A DNA stretch of 7,391 nucleotides from CAZJYC01 sp964550165. GTDB lineage: Bacteria; Acidobacteriota; Aminicenantia; Aminicenantales; Aminicenantaceae. Positions 5,169 to 7,391 of the stretch are shown one piece after another (position 1 is the stretch's first letter; each line of letters opens with the position of its first letter). The position numbers were made by a program, and so were the translations under genes. The stretch is from contig CAZJYC010000099.1 in NCBI GenBank assembly GCA_964550165.1, positions 1 through 7,391 of the forward strand, in the 5' to 3' direction. The notes beneath the pieces are model-generated. The model saw nothing but the letters and a program-made list of their open reading frames with translations, ran no database searches and was not told where the DNA came from.

Positions 5169-6511
5169 ATTTTCTTTTTGTCAAGGAATTTTTCCATAAA
5201 CTGAATGTCGTAGTTCCCTTTGATGAAATCTGAGTTGGAAAGAATGCTGAGGTGAAGGGGAATGTTGGTTTTTATGCCGACAATGGTCGTCATCTCTAAG
5301 GCCATCCGCATTTTTTTGATAGTCTCCGCACGAGTTGGTGTCTTCGCCACGATTTTTGCCACAAGCGAATCATAATCCGGGGGGATAGTCCAGTTGCAGT
5401 AGGTTGCAGAATCTACTCGAAGACCCTCGCCTCCAGGGAGCACCAGGAACTCGATTTTCCCTGGAGAAGGGACAAAGGTCTCTGGGTCTTCGGCGTTGAT
5501 CCGGCATTCAATGGAATGACCGTTTGGTCTTAAATCGTGAGTTAAAGAAAGTTTTGCTCCGGCGGCTATTTTGATTTGTTCTTTGATCAGGTCGATGGAG
5601 TAGACCATCTCTGTGATCGGGTGCTCGACCTGGACGCGGGTGTTGGCTTCCATAAAATAGAATTTCTTCTTTTCATCCACCAGGAACTCGAATGTTCCAA
5701 GGCTTTGATAGCCTATGGAATGGGCGGCTTCCTGGACTGCTTTGACCATTTTCCTCCGGAATTTCTCGTCGACGAAAGGAGAAGGAGTCTCTTCGATCAA
5801 TTTTTGGTATTTTCTCTGGATGGAGCATTCTCTTTCCGCAAAAGCCACAACATTTCCCTTCGTGTCTCCGACGACCTGAAATTCAATGTGATGAGCTTTG
5901 GGAAGGTATTTTTCCAAATAAAGTGAGGGGTCGCCAAAAGCGGACTTGGCCTCATTCTGGGCAATAGAGAACTGTTCTTCCAGCGATACGGCTGTGCGGA
6001 CAACTCTCATTCCCTTGCCCCCTCCCCCGGCCACAGCTTTAAGGATAACGGGATACCCGATTTTTTGCGCAACTCTTTTGGCCTCGGACAGGTCCTCGGT
6101 GGCCTTATCGCTGCCAGGAATAACAGGCAGTTTGGCTTTGGCCATTTCCTGGCGGGCCTGGTTTTTGTCTCCCATAAGCCGGATGATCGAAGCCGGGGGA
6201 CCGATGAAGACAATTCCTGAAGTCTCGCAGATTTCAGCAAACCTCGGGTTTTCGGCCAGGAATCCATAGCCAGGGTGGATGGCGTCAGCTTTTGTAATCT
6301 CTGCTGCACTCAGAATGTTGGGGATGTTGAGGTAGCTTTCTGAGGCCTTGGCCGGCCCGATGCAGATTTTTTCGTCGGCAAGCATGGTGTGGAGGGCGGT
6401 GTTGTCGGGCTCAGAGTAGACGGCAACTGTTTTTAGGCCCAGTTCCCGGGCTGCGCGGATGATGCGTAGGGCAATCTCCCCGCGGTTGGCGACTAAGATT
6501 TTTGAAAACAT
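5162..6511 (-). CDS. accC: Biotin carboxylase subunit of acetyl-CoA carboxylase
   Basis: This 449-residue ATP-grasp enzyme carboxylates the biotin on AccB with bicarbonate and ATP, the first half-reaction of malonyl-CoA synthesis in the cytosol. Seen in order: N-terminal domain KILVANRGEIALRIIRAAR (4-22) and HPGYGFLAEN (79-88); ATP-grasp region VILKAVAGGGGKGMRVV (155-171); ECSIQRKYQKLIEETPSP (228-245); catalytic loop FMEANTRVQVEHPITE (286-301) with E288, N290, R292, Q294, V295 and E296; and ECRINAEDP (335-343) with the conserved Arg337. Length equals that of the E. coli enzyme. The ATG lies six bases after the accB stop with no clear Shine-Dalgarno sequence, so translation is probably coupled to accB. 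The downstream end overlaps the convergent LecA-like gene. No carboxyltransferase genes are near. Relatives that carboxylate propionyl- or pyruvate-type substrates share this subunit, but adjacency to a classic AccB favours acetyl-CoA carboxylase. Confidence 0.96.
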   Translation of the reverse strand: MFSKILVANRGEIALRIIRAARELGLKTVAVYSEPDNTALHTMLADEKICIGPAKASESYLNIPNILSAAEITKADAIHPGYGFLAENPRFAEICETSGIVFIGPPASIIRLMGDKNQARQEMAKAKLPVIPGSDKATEDLSEAKRVAQKIGYPVILKAVAGGGGKGMRVVRTAVSLEEQFSIAQNEAKSAFGDPSLYLEKYLPKAHHIEFQVVGDTKGNVVAFAERECSIQRKYQKLIEETPSPFVDEKFRRKMVKAVQEAAHSIGYQSLGTFEFLVDEKKKFYFMEANTRVQVEHPITEMVYSIDLIKEQIKIAAGAKLSLTHDLRPNGHSIECRINAEDPETFVPSPGKIEFLVLPGGEGLRVDSATYCNWTIPPDYDSLVAKIVAKTPTRAETIKKMRMALEMTTIVGIKTNIPLHLSILSNSDFIKGNYDIQFMEKFLDKKKIQ

Positions 6512-6517
6512 CTGAAG

Positions 6518-7009
6518 TCAGGAGAGCAATTGGATGGCAAACAGCTTTTGGCCGTATTCGACTGGCTTTCCATTTGTGACATATATTTCTGTCAGGACGC
6601 CGTCAACATCGGATTCGATTTCATTCATCAATTTCATGGCCTCGATAATACAGAGGGTTTGGTTTTTCTTCACCTCGTCCCCAATCTCAACAAAAGGTGA
6701 AGATGAAGGGTCGGGAGCGCGGTAAAAGGTCCCGACCATGGGAGAAGTGATGTAGTGAAGGTTACTCCCTTTGGCCTCTGGAGGGGCCTCGAGCGGGGAG
6801 CTGCTTTCTTTCTCGACAGGCTCTGAGGATGGCTGGGACGACACAGCAGGCTCGGCTGAAACAAGAGGAGGAGCTCCTCTTGTGATTCTGACTTTGAGTC
6901 CCTCCACTTCAAGCTCAAAATGGGATAAATCTTTCTCTTCCATGAATTTTATCAGCTTGTTAATCTCGTCATAGTCTATTTTTGGACTCATCGTCTTCGC
7001 TTTAGCCAT
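6518..7009 (-). CDS. accB: Biotin carboxyl carrier protein of acetyl-CoA carboxylase
   Basis: This 163-residue carrier swings its biotin between AccC and the carboxyltransferase. Residues about 10-45 are the N-terminal AccB region (DYDEINKLIKFMEEKDLSHFELE; VRITRG). Residues 46-82 form a flexible Pro/Ser/Glu/Ala linker. Residues 85-162 are the biotinyl domain, with SPMVGTFYRAPDP (89-101) and the biotinylation motif EAMKL (123-127), where K126 is the target lysine. The frame stays open upstream to 7207, but that extension runs through the repeat and is not protein-like. I chose the ATG at 7009 because AAGGAT lies just upstream (AGGA at 7023-7020, 10-base spacing) and because length and N-terminus fit the family. 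The stop is followed six bases later by the accC start. Confidence 0.93.
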   Translation of the reverse strand: MAKAKTMSPKIDYDEINKLIKFMEEKDLSHFELEVEGLKVRITRGAPPLVSAEPAVSSQPSSEPVEKESSSPLEAPPEAKGSNLHYITSPMVGTFYRAPDPSSSPFVEIGDEVKKNQTLCIIEAMKLMNEIESDVDGVLTEIYVTNGKPVEYGQKLFAIQLLS

Positions 7010-7061
7010 AGGAAAACTATCCTTTTTATCGTCCGTTATGTTTTTGGGAAAAATTTCTAAT

Positions 7062-7090
7062 ACCTTAATCACAATCCAGAAAAATGTCAA
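7062..7090 (-). promoter_or_regulatory. Possible accBC promoter
   Basis: On the minus strand a perfect TTGACA (7090-7085) is followed after 17 bases by TAAGGT (7067-7062), which matches TATAAT at only three positions. TATTAG (7062-7057) fits better but at 22-base spacing. Transcription would start near 7055, giving a leader of about 45 bases. The -35 box lies only 18 bases from the outer arm of the inverted repeat at 7109. Confidence 0.3.
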
Positions 7091-7108
7091 GTCTGAACAT
7101 TTTTGTGT

Positions 7109-7288
7109 AAGCATCTTTTTTTTCGTGAAAGCGTATGATGATAAAACCAACTTGAACCATGCTGGCTTCCATCCCTCCTCGCCAAAGACCCTCCCACCCA
7201 CCACCATGGGCTTCGGAGGGACGGAAACCAGCGCCTCCCTTCCTCACTCTATCAAATCTCTTTTCTCATCACGGGGAAAAAGATGCTT
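7109..7288 (+). mobile_element. MITE-like long inverted repeat (about 180 bases)
   Basis: The element has nested arms. The outer arm AAGCATCTTTTTTTTCGTGA (7109-7128) pairs with TCACGGGGAAAAAGATGCTT (7269-7288), 17 of 20 matching. The inner arm GCTGGCTTCCATCCCTCC (7161-7178) pairs with GGAGGGACGGAAACCAGC (7215-7232), 16 of 18. Between outer and inner arms are unpaired stretches of 32 and 36 bases, and the apical loop (7179-7214) is C-rich on this strand and G-rich on the other. The left arm plus loop (7109-7213) recurs inverted at 1-106. There is no transposase and no convincing ORF, so a non-autonomous element or REP pair is the best fit. Flanks 7101-7113 and 7294-7306 share 12 of 13 bases, but they overlap the arm on the left and stand off on the right, so they are not a clear target duplication. 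Confidence 0.6.
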
Positions 7289-7391
7289 CCCTTTTTTGTC
7301 TAAGCACCCCAAATTCTGTGATTCGAAGTGATTTTGGGGAATAGCCTCGCTCCCCTTCGGATTTTTAACGCCATTCTCCGTTCGCTCTTCT
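7289..7391. other. Intergenic end of window, two small hairpins only
   Basis: I see no gene here. CCCCAAAT (7307-7314) can pair with ATTTTGGGG (7331-7339) with one bulge, and GGGGA (7336-7340) can pair with TCCCC (7351-7355); the two share bases and are mutually exclusive. Neither is followed by a clean T tract. The function is unknown. Confidence 0.35.

Noticed and set aside
5803..5814. Tyr in place of the His of E. coli AccC in the IQRxxQK segment, as a possible broken active site
   Set aside because: This position varies among biotin carboxylases (His, Asn and Phe are known in other groups), and all catalytic-loop residues are intact.
5931..5940. Short C- or G-rich runs in accC and macA considered as CRISPR or tandem repeats
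   Set aside because: No regularly spaced direct repeats occur anywhere in the window, so there is no CRISPR array or tandem repeat tract.
7010..7207. N-terminal extension of AccB by 66 codons to an ATG at 7207
   Set aside because: The extension is translated repeat sequence and promoter region. Its composition is not like AccB, and the ATG at 7009 has a ribosome-binding site and gives the normal family length.

Overview
The window holds seven clear protein genes, one likely very small protein gene, and two kinds of intergenic repeat. It comes from a bacterium with an inner-membrane-anchored efflux adaptor of the MacA type, so probably a diderm. It has moderate base composition, a DUF4388 protein, dense dispersed intergenic repeats and a LecA/PA-IL-like secreted domain. 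Together these fit a Deltaproteobacteria-, Acidobacteriota- or Aminicenantes-like lineage. The lineage is inference, because no marker gene here fixes it.

Layout from left to right. Positions 1-106 carry one arm and the loop of a dispersed repeat. Next, on the minus strand, comes a DUF4388 protein gene (197-1294). Its 3' end overlaps a 28-codon ORF for a one-helix membrane peptide (120-206). Upstream lies a short intergenic region (1295-1498) with a palindromic REP-like element. A two-gene minus-strand operon follows (1499-3420): a MacA-like adaptor and a MacB/LolD-type ABC ATPase, joined by a one-base stop/start overlap. No permease gene follows them. A 140-base divergent promoter region separates the adaptor from suhB (inositol monophosphatase family, 3561-4346, plus strand). 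Positions 4347-4625 hold a second REP-like cluster and a promoter for a secreted or membrane-anchored protein with a LecA/PA-IL-like domain (4626-5168, plus strand). That gene runs convergently into accC, overlapping it by 7 bases. accB-accC (7009 down to 5162, minus strand) encode the biotin carrier and biotin carboxylase of acetyl-CoA carboxylase. The right end (7109-7288) is a roughly 180-base two-armed inverted repeat. Its left arm plus loop is about 93% identical, in inverted orientation, to positions 1-106.

How the genes work together. AccB and AccC form the biotin carboxylation half-reaction that starts fatty acid synthesis; the carboxyltransferase genes are not here. The adaptor and ATPase should act with an FtsX-fold permease encoded elsewhere. 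SuhB-type phosphatase, the DUF4388 protein and the LecA-like protein look like independent transcription units.

The most notable non-coding signals are: the long MITE-like inverted repeat with a G-rich loop and its inverted partner at the other end of the window; a family of GGCTGAGYGG-like decamers clustered in both orientations in two intergenic regions; and two promoters placed so that transcription would begin at or next to the start codon (DUF4388 gene and suhB), suggesting leaderless mRNAs.
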